DNA of 64,000 nt from Apricaphanius iberus (GCA_028564705.1 JAPXFQ010002690.1:2014501-2078500), one strand, 5' to 3'. Positions 1-13,212 are shown, counted from the first letter of the stretch. A program made the numbers and translations. Notes: generated by a model from the letters alone, not told the origin.

Positions 1-1176
1 CGCTTATTTCTAGCAGCATTTAAAATGCCTATACAAAGTAGTCATCCCGTGATTTCAACAAAATAATTATAATCAAATAAAAATCTGTAACATAAATATT
101 CAACCCCTTTAAAAGTGACTGACCTAATTGAACAAAGGTCCAGCCAACTGGTGCTAGTAGTTTCACAGTGAGTTGAATGGAGATCAACTGAGTGCAGTGA
201 GCGTGTTTAAAGACACCTTTGTCTGGAAGATCCATTCAGTGGTAAATCAGTGATTCTGGATACTATTACAGCATGAAGACTAAAAAACACGCAAACCCAG
301 AGAAAAGGTTATTGAAAAGTGTAAGTTAGGGATGGAGACAGGCTTTTGGGCACTAGATGTTTTATACTGCAAGCACAGTTTATCTAATATAGTCTTTGGT
401 GATTATGAACACCAGGAGGTGTAGAGAACAAAACAGACCACCGTGTTTTTTTCATGTATTTTCAAAAGTATCATATGAGCTGCACTTCAAGTAATCATAA
501 CTCTGTGTCTGAGTATACTCAACATCCACCCCAAGCCTCACTTGGCATCTAACCCACCACAAAGACACATAAGACTCACATCTTAGTAGATAACATTGAA
601 GAGGCAAGGGAAAAGAGATGAAGTTAAAAAAACTGATAAGTGGTGATAAAATTCATTTCTACCACGGTTAAAGTACACCATTAAATACGCAAATGTCAGA
701 GGTCAGAACAATAACCACACACATTTCCAGCATAAAAGTAAATTGTCCTAAGTGTTCCAAAAACTGCCTACCTTTGAGACTAGTTTCTGGTTCATTTGAG
801 TTTTTTTGTACAGCTTGTGAACAAATCCCCCCCTCAAGGAGCAATGGACGACAGAAAGCAAGTTTTGAATGAGTTTTAAAGCTTTTGACTAGAAGAGAAG
901 CTCACTAAATACTTTAAAAACGCATGTAAACAAACATAGCAGTATGTTTTGTTGTTTCTCTAAATCTCCTTGTGCTCAAAATCGCCAAAGGACCAGATTA
1001 GATCATTTATTCTTTCAATATAAAGCATGAAGTGTCCAAACGCTGCACACAGCAACTATAGAGCACCGTTCAGGTGAAATGATCATAGGCTGTTGTTGAA
1101 CTCACCAATTACAGGTATACGCTCTCCGTTGACGGATAGTTAGAAAATTCGGCTCGACTCCGTCAGAGCTTCCGTA
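1..1176. other. No gene recognised
   Basis: AT-rich sequence with short scattered open frames only. I recognise no repeat family, RNA gene or exon. Confidence 0.5.
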
Positions 1177-1640
1177 AGGCAAGGTAAGTTTATTTATATA
1201 GCGCACTTTCAACACAAGACGATTCAAGGTGCTTAACGTGATTCACAGGTGAAAAAAACAAATACATGTCAAAAGTGTGAAAATTAAAACAAAGAATCAC
1301 TAAAAGTAAAACATTCAGTAATTGAAATATAAAGAAAATTCATACAACAAAATGTATGTAAAATTTAAAAAATTTAAAACAGATAAAACATGGGAATCAA
1401 TTAATGAAAACATTTACCAATAACATTAATCAAAGATAAAAGAAAACATTAAGCAATTGAAGCATATAAGAAAATTATATTTTTTTTAAATCATGTAAAA
1501 TTTTTACTTAAAAACAGAACATTTAGCAAATAACAAGGCAATAACAGTAATTAAAAGGAATACAAGCGAAATCATCAAGACACATGAATCAGTTAAAAGA
1601 AGTGAATTATGAACAGGAGAATCAATGAAGGTATAGGTGA
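1177..1640 (-). repeat. LINE 3'-tail-like repeat with A-rich extension
   Basis: On the minus strand the end reads GTGTTGAAAGTGCGCTATAT followed by AAATAAACTTACC, the tail style of fish L2-like LINEs. A matching piece in the opposite orientation lies at 26770-26822. The rest (1230-1640) is A-rich and low complexity. Confidence 0.55.
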
Positions 1641-2369
1641 CAGAGAGCCCTTGGGTCGACGGATAATGGCGCTGCGTCAATCCATCTCTGTCAAAATGGA
1701 GAGATATAAACTAGGCTTTAGATAAGTGAGAAAAAGTATTCTGTAACCAGCTCAGTCATTCTCATAATCAGGCAACAGTCTGCTCTCTTTAGCTAAGCAT
1801 AAACAATGGAAGTGAATGGTAACAGTAAGCATTTCATGTGTATAAGTAAATAAAAGTATTCAACAATGTTACTAATCATTCTTCATGACCTCAATAATCA
1901 AATTGGCTCCTGTAATTCCTTTGTGTGGTTTATTATTGTCATTTGTAATTGATTGGATTATTGAGGTCCCCAGGAATACTTAGGATCATTATTGAGTAAA
2001 TTTCAACACAAAGCGCTAGCTGTAGCCATTCACTTCCATTGTTTATGCTAAACTACAAATTGACTACTGACAGATTAGGAGAATGACTGTCCTGGTAACA
2101 GAATGCTTTTTCTCACTTTTCTTAGGGTTGGAATATCCATTTAAAGCCAAGGTGCTACCGACTAGCTTACTGATTGGATGCCTTTTAAGATTGTAACTCC
2201 TGGTGTGTGTGCGTGTGTCTGGGTGTGTCCGTGTATGTGATTGGTTTTCCTAGCCTACTTAGGGCCGGATTAGGGATATTCACTAACCTTAAGACCAGTG
2301 GACCTTTTTGGAACCGAAGCCTAATAAGATGGACCCCCCTTTTTGGGTTAGGGGTTATGTTTAAAGACA
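1641..2369. other. No gene recognised
   Basis: AT-rich; a short TG-rich run at about 2201-2230. GGGTTAGGGGTTATG at 2345 is too short and irregular to call telomeric repeat. CATTCACTTCCATTGTTTAT at 2030 is echoed in inverted form near 1803, suggesting a degraded inverted repeat. Confidence 0.35.
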
Positions 2370-3413
2370 CAGGGCCCGATTTATCAAGATTCCTGCTAGT
2401 GACCGCGCTAAAAAATTGCACGAGTCGGTTGTTCTTAATTTGCGGGTGATTTACTAATATTGCGTGAGCAATTCATATCAGGTGCAAGTAGCAGTATTCA
2501 AATCAGGAGTTTGCGGCCGCTAATGCAGCTTACACCACGACTAGAGAGAGGAGGAATTTGTGCATAGAGGGGGGGCAACAACATATGTATCAGTTCTTTG
2601 GCTGTTACAGAATTAATTACTATTACTATTAAGATAGAATGGTGTGAATTCTGTTTTTTGTTTGTCAGGAATAAATGTAAGTCATGCGGTGTAAATGCGC
2701 TGCTCTCTGCTGCATGCACGCATCGTATTGCAGGGTTAGACTGATTAAAACTGCAGCACGTCTGAATTTTGTTTTTAAAATGTCATATATAATGCAAATT
2801 ATCATTATGGTAGTGTATATGATTACTACATTTTATTAATTGGACTCCAAGAAGGTTAACCACTACGGGGGAAACTAATGAGGATCCACCAGGACCATGT
2901 GTGCTCAGCGCATCCTTCACCGGGTAGAGATGTGATCCGAGCGCAGTGAGTTATGATGCATCTTCGGGGGAAAAACAGGTAAATATTTACATAACTCTCA
3001 GGTTTACGGCCATTAGAGTGTTAATAACTCTTAAGGTTATATCGTGTGTAAATTACACTTTTGTTTGTCAATAATAAACTTGTGTTGAATGTGGTAGTGC
3101 AAAATTAAGACATGCTTCAGAACAACACTAAAATAGCCAGCACAAACATTTTTATGCTTAGTAAATCACACTGCACCTGAAACACCTACTTATTTTCCTG
3201 TTCTCCTCCCAATATTTTGCATCTTCTTAGAGAAACACCCAGATTGCATATTCCTCAAGGGCAAAAGCACTAAACGTTCTTGCTGTGGGTTTAACTGCCG
3301 CAATGCGCTCTGCGGCGTGTTGATAGATCAGCCTTAGCCGGTTTTTGCGAGGCTGTGCTGCATGCGTGGGTTTTAACAAGCGCAAACCGTTGATAAATCA
3401 GGCACATAGTGTG
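2370..3413. mobile_element. Putative non-autonomous DNA transposon with GATTTATCAA ends
   Basis: The left end has CAGGGCCCGATTTATCAAGA. The right end, read on the other strand, starts TGTGCCTGATTTATCAACGG. The shared 10-mer GATTTATCAA lies in inverted orientation about 1 kb apart. No clear target duplication and no transposase. Confidence 0.45.
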
Positions 3414-5218
3414 AATTGAGTTTTAGTTAGGCTTAGTAATTGCTGGGTTAGCATAAGAGTTTTAGGTTAGGCATACATCCAGTAACTAAAATCTATTTAA
3501 AAAAAAAATTTTTTGAAAAAAGAGCCTTTGACAGTACAATGAGAGAGAAGAGGGGGACTTTATTTGTTAGTATTCGTAATAGTATGTTTTCAAATTTATG
3601 CATTTTCTTTCCATCTAGTTGAATAGAATCTTTTTGTGTGTGACTGTCAGTCCAAAGAGGGACAGATGAAATTTTTGAAGGAGAGGAGAGAGTGGAAGTT
3701 CAGGAAGAACCAGGTGAGAAAAAAAAAAAAGAAGAATACTTGACATGTAGAACAGCGACTAGTAAGCTGACAAAGAAAAAACATCTCATTCACAAAATAA
3801 TTGTACATGTAGGTCATGGAGGTTTTGTGCAAACAAACAAGCTTAAAACAATTCTTTTTCAAGTCTGGTAACAAACTTCTAACCTAAGAGTCATATAAAT
3901 ATTTTAATAATAACAGTATAATTCTCTAAAAATATGATTTGGAGCAGAACACGTTTGGCTCGTTTAGTTGTCTGTCTGACAGGCACTGTACATGCAGCAC
4001 ATCTGTGCAATCTTGGAAAACACCAAACAGCATCATAGGGGAGTGAGGAATTGTGTTAAAATGTACAAAACTTTGAATTTTATCAGTACTGCAAAGCCCC
4101 TGATCCTAGACTCGCCCCTGGTGGACAGACTCTTTTTTTTATATGTATAGGAAGGCTTGACAGGCTAACAAAATACATCAGGTGAACAGCAAACAAAGTA
4201 TCAAAGTGTTTCCATCATGGAGAGACATAATTGCAGACCAATATTGAGCCCCATTCTGACCAAAGCCCACGTTAAAAATGGCCAACAATAAGCCATAGAA
4301 AGCATATCACTTAACCCTGGAGCAATGGATTCATGGTCGAAGCAATCGTATTTCATTTTCATGTGGAAAGGCAAGATAACGCCTCTTTAATTACCCTGTG
4401 AAGACGTTGCACCAGGAAGCACCACAGAACAAGGCCTGTCAGCAGAGACATGTGTGAAATCCTTTCACTTCATTGTGTTTTACTGCCAGGCTGTTTCACA
4501 GTAAAGGCTCACATTAACCTCTGAAGTTTTTTTATGGGACATGACCACAAGGAATCCGCATGAGTTGGAATCAACAATAACAAAGACAAAAGTATGCACA
4601 TGAGCCTAGAAATACCATATAAACAATGTAAGGTATGTGAACACTGCTGATTGGTAGCTGGTTGTGCAGTGAGCTCCTACAATCATTTCTAGGCTTTTAT
4701 TATTGACCATATAGGTCAATAATTAACTAATTATATGCTAAATAATTAACATATAAGGTCAATAATTTACTCTGAACATCAAAATTATGTTATCAGCTCA
4801 GAATCTAACCACCACCACCACGAAAATGAAGCAGAGATTTCACTGACCAATGTGCCAATTCTAATCTCTGTGAGCATTAAAGCCTTGTTTCCATTGAGCT
4901 GCACAGCACAGGGCGGTGAGGTTTGGTACGCCAATTTGGTACCGTGTGTCCAGGAGAATGTTTCCACCTTCTGTTGGACTCTCGCTAGAAAAGAAAGGTT
5001 GAACCCATACGCCTAATGGGGCATCATACTAGTGTGACGACAAACTAGTGCTGCCATGATTAGTTAAATTGGCACGACGATGTCGACAAGCAAATTGTCA
5101 GCGACAAATGCAGTACTCGACGGTATTGTTAATTTCTTTAAGCTTTCTTTTTCTCTAAAACCGTTGGTGTACCTTTCACTGGTTTTTCTGCTTTTCTGCC
5201 CCTGAGGTACATTCACAG
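3414..5218. other. No gene recognised
   Basis: AT-rich, with poly(A)/poly(T) runs at about 3498-3525 and 3720-3734. No exon, RNA gene or confident repeat seen. Confidence 0.4.
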
Positions 5219-5600
5219 TAGGGTTGGACCGTTCTGACTTTTTCAGTCCCGATATAGATACCGATGCCTGGGCTTTGTGTATCTGTCAATACAGATCTGA
5301 TACTTTTGCTGAATTAATCAACTTTATACCTTCCACCTTATACCTTTCTTGAAGAGACTAAAAGCCCCAGACTTTACTAACTAAACAAAACTAAGACAAA
5401 TTAACAAATGTAAAATATAAAAATCACCATAAAACTAAAATTTAAAGTGAAAAATGAAAAAAAAAGTGAAATTATTTCAGATTTACCACATTTTAAGCGT
5501 CGCTTCATGGTATCGGTTAACTCTAACCGATACCGATATATGAAAATTAGACATATTGGGGCCAATACCCGATACTAATATCGGTATCTATGCATCCCTA
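5219..5600. mobile_element. hAT-type MITE, family A
   Basis: 382 bp between perfect 8-bp duplications ATTCACAG (5211-5218 and 5601-5608). The ends are TAGGGTTGGACC and TATGCATCCCTA. An internal palindrome built from CCGATACCGATA/TATCGGTATC lies near the right end. It shares an interior with 50421-50793, including CTTCCACCTTATACCTTTC and ACTTTACTAACTAAACA. Confidence 0.9.
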
Positions 5601-6042
5601 ATTCACAGCTGTGGCAATGTAAGTCCCCAGACATGTTGACTTTTTACATTCTCTCTAGGCCTTCAGGGGGCATTCATAGATTGATGAAAATGTCCAGATT
5701 CTCTCATGTGACGTCCTCTTCAGACCGAGCTGCTGCCTAGAAGCTGCTTCTGATCTGTTCATAGAAAGAACAGAAAGAGCAGTGCCACTGCTACTGCTTT
5801 GTACGAGACATCAAAGTGCAGGTGTCTCTACAAAAAAAATTCTGCTTATTATTTTAGTATTACATAAAAAATAGAATACTTATTGTGTCAGAATGTATTT
5901 TTTAGATTGACTTTAGATTTTAGATGGCTGTGCTGCTGATGTGGTAAATCCACTTGTTGATACAGAAGGAGGAAAGAGCAGTGTGTGGAAATATTTTGGA
6001 GTTGAGCTGATGGTAAGGGGAAGATCATTGATCATCAAAAAC

Positions 6043-6215
6043 TAGAGATGCAACAATAACACTTTTTTCAAACTGATACGATACTGATACTTGGATCAGA
6101 GTACTTGCCAATACCAAGTACCAGCGATGATACTTGTACCACACAAAAAAATGCAATGAATTGGAAGACAGGTTTTATATTTCTTATTTGCTTGTTACAA
6201 CAAATGATGGTGAAT
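6043..6215. mobile_element. Half copy of MITE family B (inverted relative to 31462-31797)
   Basis: It begins TAGAGATGCAACAATA and contains CACACAAAAAAATGCAATGA and GGAAGACAGGTTTTAT. These are the complement of the right part of 31462-31797. The copy breaks off at about 6215. Confidence 0.65.
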
Positions 6216-7177
6216 TTGATCCAAAAAAAATTAAATATTAATATAAAGATTACTCATGATCCGATTAGTCAACTAATTGCCAAATAATTGGTGAATAGTC
6301 GGTTATCGAAATAATGGTTTGTGGCTGTCCTGAAACAAAAGTGATGCCCTAGTATCTCCCCGAATCAAATCAGTCTCTCTAGAATGTTTAGATCAAAACT
6401 ATTAACACAAATTCAGCCAATCCTTGCAAATCTGCAGGTCTTGCAATTTTATCCAATCGCCTTTAACGCACGTTTGACCAATTGCGATGTTCCTTCTCAT
6501 CATCTTATATCTGACAGTCACATATCCTGTTTCTTATGCGAGAGGGACCGAGAGTGAAATATGTGGCATTTGCTATAGACTACAGTTTCTTGGTTCTCTA
6601 CATGAAAGTGACGGTAAATTATTATTTTCTGCATCAGTTAGCGAGGACAGACGCTTTTTCTCTCCCTCCTTCTCCTGTGTCTAATCCTACAGCCCTCTGT
6701 CTCTGTGCCTCTGTCTGGAGCATCTATCTGCATTTTTCTCCAAAGCACAAACCAAACAAGCTTAAAGATGGAAATGGTCAGATGATCTCTGAATGCAGTT
6801 GATCAAATCCACTCAACATTACGTAGCACCGGAAAAGGGCGCCCAGCTTGTCGGACGATATTTGGATCTTTGGATTTATGGTGATCGGATTCTTGCTGAT
6901 CGGAATGGGCAATTACTGGATCTACCGGAAATTGGTATCTTATTCGTATTGGTATCTTATTGTATTTTGTTGAATACACTGGGGGTTTAGTGCTGTACTT
7001 TGTAGTTTGTGTTATCTTTGAGGAGTTTGTTTTAGATAACACATTTTGCCATTCAGTTAAAAAGACAGTATTTTAAGTTTTTTTTTTGTGCCCCTTTATT
7101 GATTTTGCACTTCCCTTAGCCTGTGTTTTTTGGCACCAATTGTTTTATTCAGAGACCTAACACTCGTCAGTTTTGTT
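6216..7177. other. No gene recognised
   Basis: Short frames of 65-88 codons overlap here on both strands but show no domain, coding bias or splice structure. Probably old repeat sequence. Confidence 0.4.
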
Positions 7178-7179
7178 TA

Positions 7180-8527
7180 CAGACGTGGACAAAATTGTTG
7201 GTACCCTTCATTAAATCAAAGAAAAACTCATAATGGTCACAGAAATAACTTTAATCTGACAAAAGTAATAATAAATAAAAATTATATAAATGTTGACCAA
7301 TGAAAGTCGGACATTGCTTTTCATCCATGCTTCAACGGAATTATTTAAAAAATAAATGCATGAAACAGGCCTGGACAAAAATGATGGTACCCACAACTTA
7401 ATATTTGGTTGCACAACCTTTTGAGGCAATCACTGCAATCAAACGATTCCTGTAACTGTCAATGAGACTTCTGCACCTCTCAGCAGGTATTTTGGCCCAC
7501 TCCTCATGAGCAAACTGTTCTAGTTGTTTCCGGTTTGAAGGGCGCCTTTTCCAGACAGCACCTTTCAGCTCCTTCCAAAGATGCTCAATAGGATTGAGAT
7601 CAGGGCTCATAGAAGGCCAGTGTTTTCCTCTTAGCCCTTCTTGGGTGTTTTTAGCTGTGTGTTTTGGGTAATTTTCCTGTTGTAAGACCCGTGACCTGCG
7701 ACTGAGACCATGCTTTCTGACACTGGCCAGCACATTTCTCTCTAGAATCCCCTGATAGTCTTGAGATTTCATTGTACCCTGCACAGATTCAAGACACCCT
7801 GTGTCAGATGCAGCAAACATAACCGAGCCTCCCCCATGTTTCACAGTAGGGACCGTGTTCTTTTCTAGATATGCTTCATTTTTCCGATTCATTTTTCCGT
7901 TTTCTTTTGTTACCATTTGGATTATCCGTCTCTTTGATCTGTCATCAATTTTCCTCCTGCAGCCACGTCCAGGGAGGTTGGCTACAGTCCCATGGATCGT
8001 ACATTACTGAATGACATGTGCAGCTGTAGTCACAGAAACATCTAGCTGCTTGGAGATGGTCTTATAGCCTTTACAGTTAACATGCTTGTCTATGATTTTC
8101 TTTCTCATCTCCTGAGACAACTCTTTCCTTTGCTTCCTCTGGTTTATATTGAGTGTGGTACACACCACGTCACCAAACAACACAGTGACTACCTGGAGTC
8201 CTATATATAGGCCCACTGAGTGATTACAGGATTGTAGACACCTAGGATGCTGATTAGTGGACATACCTTGGATTAACATGTCCCTTTGGTCACATTATTT
8301 TCATTCTTTTCTAGGGGTACCATCATTTTTGTCCAGGCCTGTTTCATGCATTTATTTTTTAAATAGTTCTGTTGAAGCATGGATGAAAAGCAATGTCTGA
8401 CTTTCATTGGTCAACATTTATATTATTTTTATTTATTATTACTTTTGTCAGATTAAAGTTATTTCTGTGACCATTATGAGTTTTTCTTTTATTTAATGAA
8501 GGGTACCAACAATTTTGTCCACGTCTG
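7180..8527 (-). mobile_element. Tc1-like transposon with about 210-bp terminal inverted repeats, internally deleted
   Basis: 1348 bp between TA dinucleotides (7178-7179 and 8528-8529). The left end begins CAGACGTGGACAAAATTGTT; the right end is its near-perfect complement. The inverted repeats run for about 210 nt (7180-7390 against 8318-8527). The coding strand is minus. Coding length is short for the family because the middle of the transposase gene is missing. Confidence 0.93.
7398..8279 (-). pseudogene. Tc1-like transposase, broken in two
   Basis: The N-terminal piece (8279-8004) holds ELSQEMRKKIIDKHVNCKGY and SKQLDVSVTT, the first helix-turn-helix, and then runs out of frame near VIQ. 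The C-terminal piece (7916-7398, 172 aa) holds VPTVKHGGGSVMF, QQENYPKHTAKNTQE, SPDLNPIEHLWKELK and the ending IAVIASKGCATKY. The LWSDE block with the first catalytic Asp is deleted, and the second catalytic Asp is Glu (QQENY where the family has QQDND). The product cannot be active. The element may still serve as a substrate for a related transposase because its ends are well kept. Confidence 0.92.
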
Positions 8528-8639
8528 TAAGACCATTTTCTGTTCTGTAAACTTGTTTTGCTGCTTTCTGATTAAACTCTTTTATTCCTTCAATTTAACA
8601 TGAGTCTACAGTGTCACGTGTTACTTTCCACTGACGCCT

Positions 8640-9149
8640 AGCTCAGCCAGGTTGTAACACCCCACAAGGTGAGATCATGCATGGAGCCGCAGTTCAAGGG
8701 AGACTGACAGCCATCTTTAGCCTTTTCGATTTTCTCACCATTTCTCTAACAGTTGATTTGTTTTCCCAGCAGCCAGGCTGCTTGGCAATTGCCCGGTAGC
8801 CCTTTCCAACCTTATGGAGGTCTACAATTTTGCCGGGCAGATATCTTTTGTGAGCTTAGACAGGTGCTACTAATTTGGATTCATAAGTGGAGTAGAGCTG
8901 GACTTTTTAAAGGTAGAGTTACAAGCCAGAATTATTTCTTATTGCCAGGTGTTCAAATATTTATGTCGAGGAATAAAATACTAATAAATCACACACACAA
9001 AAAATCATACGTGATTTCCCTTCATGTTTTTGAATGTTTTCTCTCTTAGTGAAAATGCACCAACAGTGTGAAATTTAGACTCCTCCATGATTTCTAAGTG
9101 GGAGAACTTGAAAAATTGCTGGGTTTTCAAATACTTGTGTTCCTCACTG
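8640..9149 (-). mobile_element. Truncated Tc1 element (right terminal repeat kept)
   Basis: The right end reads TACTTGTGTTCCTCACTG followed by TA at 9150-9151. Inside are minus-strand pieces of a Tc1 N-terminal region (about 8660-8860) and AAGTGGGAGAACTTG in the end. The left part is missing. This is a different family from 7180-8527. No open frame. Confidence 0.65.
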
Positions 9150-9151
9150 TA

Positions 9152-9671
9152 AGTTTTTCTCCGAAAACATTTAGTAACAGTCCATCGCAGAAAAACAATG
9201 ATAAATTTCCAACCATGAAATAGAGATAAAACCCACCGGTGTCCTTGCAGTAGTGACAGCAGTGATATTCAAATCCTCCGGATGTGACAAATGCTAAAAG
9301 TACTGTGAAAACAGCATCAGTTTCACTGTGGTTGTAACATGATTAGAATTATAACACCAACAATTTCATGGATCAGGGATGAAACATGGGCCCTATCGTT
9401 ATTTTGGTCTTTACATATTTTCTCCTTGATTTCATACAGTGGTTATCAAAGCTGTAAATATTGTGGATGCAGATTTATTGGAGAAAAAAATTTTAAACTA
9501 GGAAAAGCAATTTTGTGATTCATGCAGAACTTTGTTCGGCACTAATACAATAACAGATGAATTATATTATTATTATTATTAATTAATTATATTAATTATA
9601 CAGAATCAAGCTATAGCTTAGTTGACTAAATAAACTCAAATACAAAAAACAAATTCACATGTCTGGAAGAA
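9152..9671. other. No gene recognised
   Basis: AT-rich, with a (TTA)n-like run at 9566-9600. Nothing else recognised. Confidence 0.4.
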
Positions 9672-9960
9672 AGTATTTATACGCCGATATTTTGTGATAT
9701 TTTATGTCACAATATTGTATCGATATTCAAAAGCAGTGTATCGCTTTTAATTTCATTTCATTTGTCAGAAATTGAATGGAGCTTTTAATGATGACAAACA
9801 TTTTTCTAATTAAATTGAAAGTATGAGTTGTAGTTGGTGGCTGTTTTCACCTTCTTCGTTCCAGTGGATCAACCAGATCTAGTGATAAAACCATAACTGG
9901 TATTGGGTATCGGGGCCGATACAGTTCTTATGTACTGTATTGGTATCGGTTTAAACACTG
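9672..9960. repeat. Interspersed repeat related to 12815-13212, followed by a GGTATCGG-type fragment
   Basis: The first part (about 9672-9890) matches the repeat nested in the Tc1 copy. The second part (about 9893-9955, GGGGCCGATACAGTTCTTAT) resembles the left portion of the element at 31462-31797. Confidence 0.55.
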
Positions 9961-9973
9961 GACAAACACATTC

Positions 9974-10240
9974 GAAATGTACATCATTAGTTATCATTTA
10001 GACCCAAGTACAACATATGTGTGATTCAGGACGTAAGACAAAGCGGAACAGAAAATAACTTATCGCTCCATTGACTTCCATTCATTATTTTTTCAGTTTG
10101 GGGACCCATGGGCCTACAGGAAGGAGAGGAGACTTAGGCTCCCCATTCACCGGTATAGGGGTATGTCGAAAATTCATATCAGAACGAAAATAAACACCGG
10201 TTTTCGGTATGAACCGGTATACCGCTCAGGCCTAAATGAC
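9974..10240 (+). repeat. Interspersed repeat, same family as 58275-58450 and (inverted) 57753-57845
   Basis: The shared core reads TCGCTCCATTGACTTCCATT followed by CATTATTTTTT and a GGGACCCATGGG-like block. The tail (10135-10240) carries ACCGGTAT and GGTATACCG segments that may belong to a different element. No coding sequence. Confidence 0.55.
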
Positions 10241-10976
10241 ACATTTCAATATTTAACTGGAATAGACTGGATTGGATCTGATAAAGATAATTGATTCTAA
10301 CTCTTCAGAATCGGAATCAGACCGATTCTCAAAATTTGAATTTATACCCAACTCTAAAGAGGACAACACTGTATTTGACATTAGCACATGATGTCTGGTA
10401 TTTGAATTTGTGTGACTTTAAGGGAACACATTTGAGTATTTTCCAAAAAAACTTTGAGACCCGTAGCTCAAGCAATCAGTGAATTGGAGGCACTAAAGTA
10501 AAAAGTGTGACGGCTGCAGAGAGCATGGGTTATTGGATTGTGGAGGTCATCCATCCATTCATCCTGAGGACAGCCTGGTCCTGAAACCCAACTGTACTGA
10601 CCTTAATTTTTAGTTCTTATCAGATTCTCTTACAAGATAGCAACTCAGTGAGGGTCTCTGTAAAAAGACAAGGACTCGCTGTGACCATAATAAATAAACA
10701 GAGGGCTAAAGTTGGAAAGCTACAGAAACGTGACAGTAATAGGATTTGACATTTAAATACTGCTGGAGATTTAACCTGTGTCTTAGTTACATGTTGCATA
10801 AATAAACCATATAAGAAAAAAAAATGGACTACAGGCAGTAGTCCAGTTTTATATATTACTTTCCTAGAGTTGACTTTTAGTATTTATACAGAATGAGCTT
10901 GTGTTTAAATATAATGGCTGAAAATCATTGACACTATGTAACACAGAAACTAAAAAGGACTGGCACTACGCTTTTG
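10241..10976. other. No gene recognised
   Basis: AT-rich; no exon or confident repeat. Open frames are short and unsupported. Confidence 0.4.
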
Positions 10977-11095
10977 GTTCCTTTTTCAAAGTATTCACAC
11001 GTTTTGAACTTTTAAACTTTAAAAGAAATTATCAATATTATATTGGGGTTTTGTGTGACAGATCAACACTTAAACACAGCACAGTTATGAAGTGT
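10977..11095 (+). mobile_element. Tc1-family left-end fragment
   Basis: ATTGGGGTTTTGTGTGACAG and ATCAACAC...AGTTATGAAGTG correspond to the left terminal region of the Tc1 family also seen at 29007, 37160 and 41285. It is an isolated end with no transposase. Confidence 0.5.
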
Positions 11096-12003
11096 GTACA
11101 ATTCAATCCAGACATCACCAGAGGAGGGTAGAGCAACCAAGAATTATACTCAGATAATAGTAGTACTGCTTCAGCATGTTTATACTCAGGCAAAAGAAAT
11201 AAATAGCCATCCAAGAAATTACTCACATAAGAGCAAAGAAGTAACCACATTTTGGAATAAGGCTACTCCTAAGGAACTGAATAATTTTATAGAATAAAAT
11301 TATATATACATTATTGTGCAACAGTTTTAGGTAGGTGAGAGAAAATGCTGTAAACAAAACTGCTTTCAAAAATGGAAATTCGAATCATTTTTTTTCATCC
11401 ATCAAGAAAATGCAGTGAATGAACAAAAGATATATCTAAATTAAATTAATATTTGGTGTGGTCACCCTTGGCCTTCAAAACAGCATCAATTCTTTGAGAA
11501 AGACTCAGCTGGTAGTTTGTTCCAAATATCTTGGAGAACTAATCACAGACCTTTTGCGGAAGTAGGCTATCTCTCATCGTTCTGTCTCTTCATGTAAACC
11601 CAGACAGACTTGATGATGCTGAGATCAGGGCTCTGTTGGGGCAATGCCATTACTTACAGGACTTCTTGTTTTTCTTTACGCTGAAGATATTTCAGAAAGA
11701 CTTTGGCTAAATGTTTGGGGTCGTTGTCCTTCTGCAGAATAAATTTGGAGCCAATCATACGCCTCCCTGATGGTGTAGCATGATGGATCGGCATGTATTT
11801 GTCAGTCAGCATTGAGAACATCATTAATCCTGACTATATCTTTTGCAGAAAAGCAGCCCCAAACATTTAGCTGCTATTTTTCTGCAGCCCAGCATCTATA
11901 TTTCCGTGCATGCCTGAGAAGCTTGGCCTTATTTCCACATCTGAGGTAAATGGCTTTCTGGCTAAAACTCCTCTATGAGGACCACTTCTAGCCAGACTTC
12001 TTC

Positions 12004-12608
12004 TTCTCAACGATTGGATTCGATTCGATATATCGATACATTTGGATTTGTTTTCAATAATAACTTTGTTTTAATAATAAATGTTCAAATAAAAAATTAT
12101 GATAGACATTTATTGTTGTTATTTAGCAAACATTTCTCTGATCACAAAAAAAAAAAAAACGAATACAGGAGAACGCTTACTTTTTAAAGCAAAGATAGAC
12201 AGTTATGAGGATTCTTTTTGTAATAATCTTTCAACTAATTTCATATTTCCTGGTTTATGTAATAGTCTTCTTGTATTCTTATTCAACAACAAGTCAGATG
12301 AAGGCTGTTTTTCTCCAAAAATCTACAGTAAATGTGTCCAATATTGATGGATACAGGTTATCATGTGTCCCTTAAATGAGAAAGAAGCAGTTTTTACACG
12401 TCACATATTTGTTTAAGAAGTAATGCATAAAGTTATCAATCATATTTGTATGCTTACTTAAATTGTCTTAGATTACAAATTTCAAATGTTAATTTTACTA
12501 TCCATCCATCTGTGGCAGCGGATTATATTACGTTATAATCTATTATGGTGGGATTGTTTGTGTCCACATGGCGATGCATGGATTAAATGATTCATTTCAA
12601 CAGCCCTA
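12004..12608. mobile_element. hAT-type remnant nested in the Tc1 copy
   Basis: The right end reads TTTCAACAGCCCTA. The left side is decayed (GATTCGATTCGATATATCGAT). It interrupts Tc1 transposase sequence, which resumes with GTAGTAAGCTTGATGTATC. No target duplication can be recognised. Confidence 0.55.
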
Positions 12609-12814
12609 GTAGTAAGCTTGATGTATCTTTCATCTGTTTCCTTGGCCGACCACTGCATCTATGATCCTCAACGTTGCCAGTTTCATTGTTTTTCAATAAA
12701 AAAGGTTGAACCCCCAGTCTGCTTTGAAATCTTTCTCTGGAAGAGACCATGGTGATGCAGTAGAACGACTTTGTGTGTTGTTGCTGTGCTAAGACTTGCC
12801 ATGATATGAAATCA

Positions 12815-13212
12815 GAGATATAAGAACGTATCGATACGCCAATGTATCACAATATGTTATGTCAGGATATTGAATTGATATTCAAAGGAAATATATTGAT
12901 TTTTTTATTGACATTTTATTCTTCAGAATTTGAATGGAGCTATTAATGATGACAATAATTTTTGTAGTAAAAATTTAAACCAGGACCGCTAGTTGGTGGC
13001 TGTTTTCCCTTTCTGTGATCCAGATCTAGATCTATTAATACAACTGGATGTTTTACGTATGAAAAAGATTGGAGTGTTTAGAATGCTGTGAAAGTAAAAT
13101 TTTAAGTTTAAAAAAAAATCAAAGTTTATGGTCTTACTCATAGTATCACAATATATCCTATCATCCCCCTGCAACATAAGACACATTGTATCACCATATT
13201 CTTGCTAATACA
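12815..13212. repeat. Interspersed repeat nested in the Tc1 copy, related to 9672-9890
   Basis: It shares an ordered block with 9672-9890: TTTGAATGGAGC, TTAATGATGACAA, then GTTGGTGGCTGTTTTC. Both carry ATCGATA-type sequence near the left edge (TACGCCGATAT and TACGCCAATGTATC). The borders are approximate and there is no open frame. Confidence 0.6.

Noticed and set aside
2340..2365. Interstitial telomeric repeat (GGGTTAGGGGTTA)
   Set aside because: Only about two irregular units; not a true TTAGGG array.
4785..6287. Short open frames (60 codons) near 4785 and 6105
   Set aside because: The first has no motif, and the second lies inside the MITE fragment at 6043-6215.
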